Source: Candidatus Endobugula sertula (lineage in GTDB: Bacteria; Pseudomonadota; Gammaproteobacteria; Pseudomonadales; Cellvibrionaceae). From it: a DNA stretch of 64,000 nucleotides. Made by a program: the position numbers and the translations under genes. Under the pieces are notes generated by a model that was not told the DNA's origin, did not search any database, and saw only the letters and a list, made by a program, of their open reading frames with translations. Below, piece after piece: positions 63,986 to 64,000 of the stretch (positions are counted from its first letter, which is position 1; each line of letters starts with the position of its first letter). The DNA lies in NCBI GenBank assembly GCA_001723645.1, contig MDLC01000007.1, forward strand, positions 27,816 to 91,815, read 5' to 3'.

Positions 63986-64000
63986 GCATTCAGAATGTTC

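Noticed and set aside
1..64000. tRNA, rRNA or CRISPR arrays
   Set aside because: No T-loop consensus with a matching cloverleaf, no rRNA-like stretch and no regularly spaced repeats were found in the intergenic regions.

Overview
This window reads as gammaproteobacterial chromosome. Base composition, judged by eye, is in the low-to-mid 40s percent G+C. Gene content and neighbourhoods match Pseudomonas/Cellvibrionales-type genomes: ruvX-yqgE-tonB-gshB-pilGHIJK-chpABC, hemW-rdgB-DUF4426-metW-metX-yggT-proC-yggS, and dgcP-dsbA-cytochrome c4-engB. No tRNA, rRNA or CRISPR array was seen. A marine Cellvibrionales-like bacterium, possibly host-associated, is my inference; the several broken genes favour it, but nothing here proves it.

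Layout. 0-7.8 kb: a partial HD-GYP gene, pyrophosphate-dependent phosphofructokinase, a frameshifted mpl, ubiX, a SelW-like Rdx protein, an RND/MMPL exporter and mtgA with a damaged C-terminus. 7.9-23.7 kb: ruvX, yqgE, tonB and gshB on the minus strand, then the complete Pil-Chp chemosensory cluster (pilG-pilH-pilI-pilJ-pilK-chpA-chpB-chpC) that controls type IV pili. 24-31.5 kb: purE-purK, an AsmA-family gene, hisB-hisH-hisA (no hisF) and hemH. 31.5-37.8 kb: dgcP, dsbA, cytochrome c4, engB, hemW and rdgB. 37.8-42.3 kb: DUF4426, metW, metX, yggT, proC and yggS. 42.8-54.7 kb: a type II secretion operon gspC-gspN in which gspL carries an amber stop and a small gene between gspM and gspN carries three. 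54.7-60.9 kb: a TlpA-like thioredoxin, a lipoprotein, an ISAs1-type transposase scrap, an AT-rich membrane protein with a possible pYEATS-like domain, gpmI, djlA and xth. 61-64 kb: a PspA-type envelope-stress operon (YjfI, PspA, a probable YjfK, a small unknown protein and a K+ channel with RCK domain) behind a promoter carrying two copies of a perfect palindrome.

How the parts relate. The Pil-Chp system, TonB (tonB3-like) and the polar diguanylate cyclase DgcP all point to surface sensing through type IV pili, although pilT is absent from its usual place beside yggS. DsbA and the T2SS would together fold and export exoproteins, but the GspL lesion questions whether the T2SS still works. The PspA operon would monitor and repair the inner membrane.

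Main surprises: (1) recent-looking lesions in mpl, mtgA, gspL, the gspM-gspN spacer gene and the K+ channel gene, the last split by an exact 8-bp tandem duplication; (2) twin palindromic operators on the PspA operon; (3) loss of hisF from the his cluster; (4) an unassigned membrane protein next to an IS remnant. Raw-read support for the lesions would decide between gene decay and assembly error.
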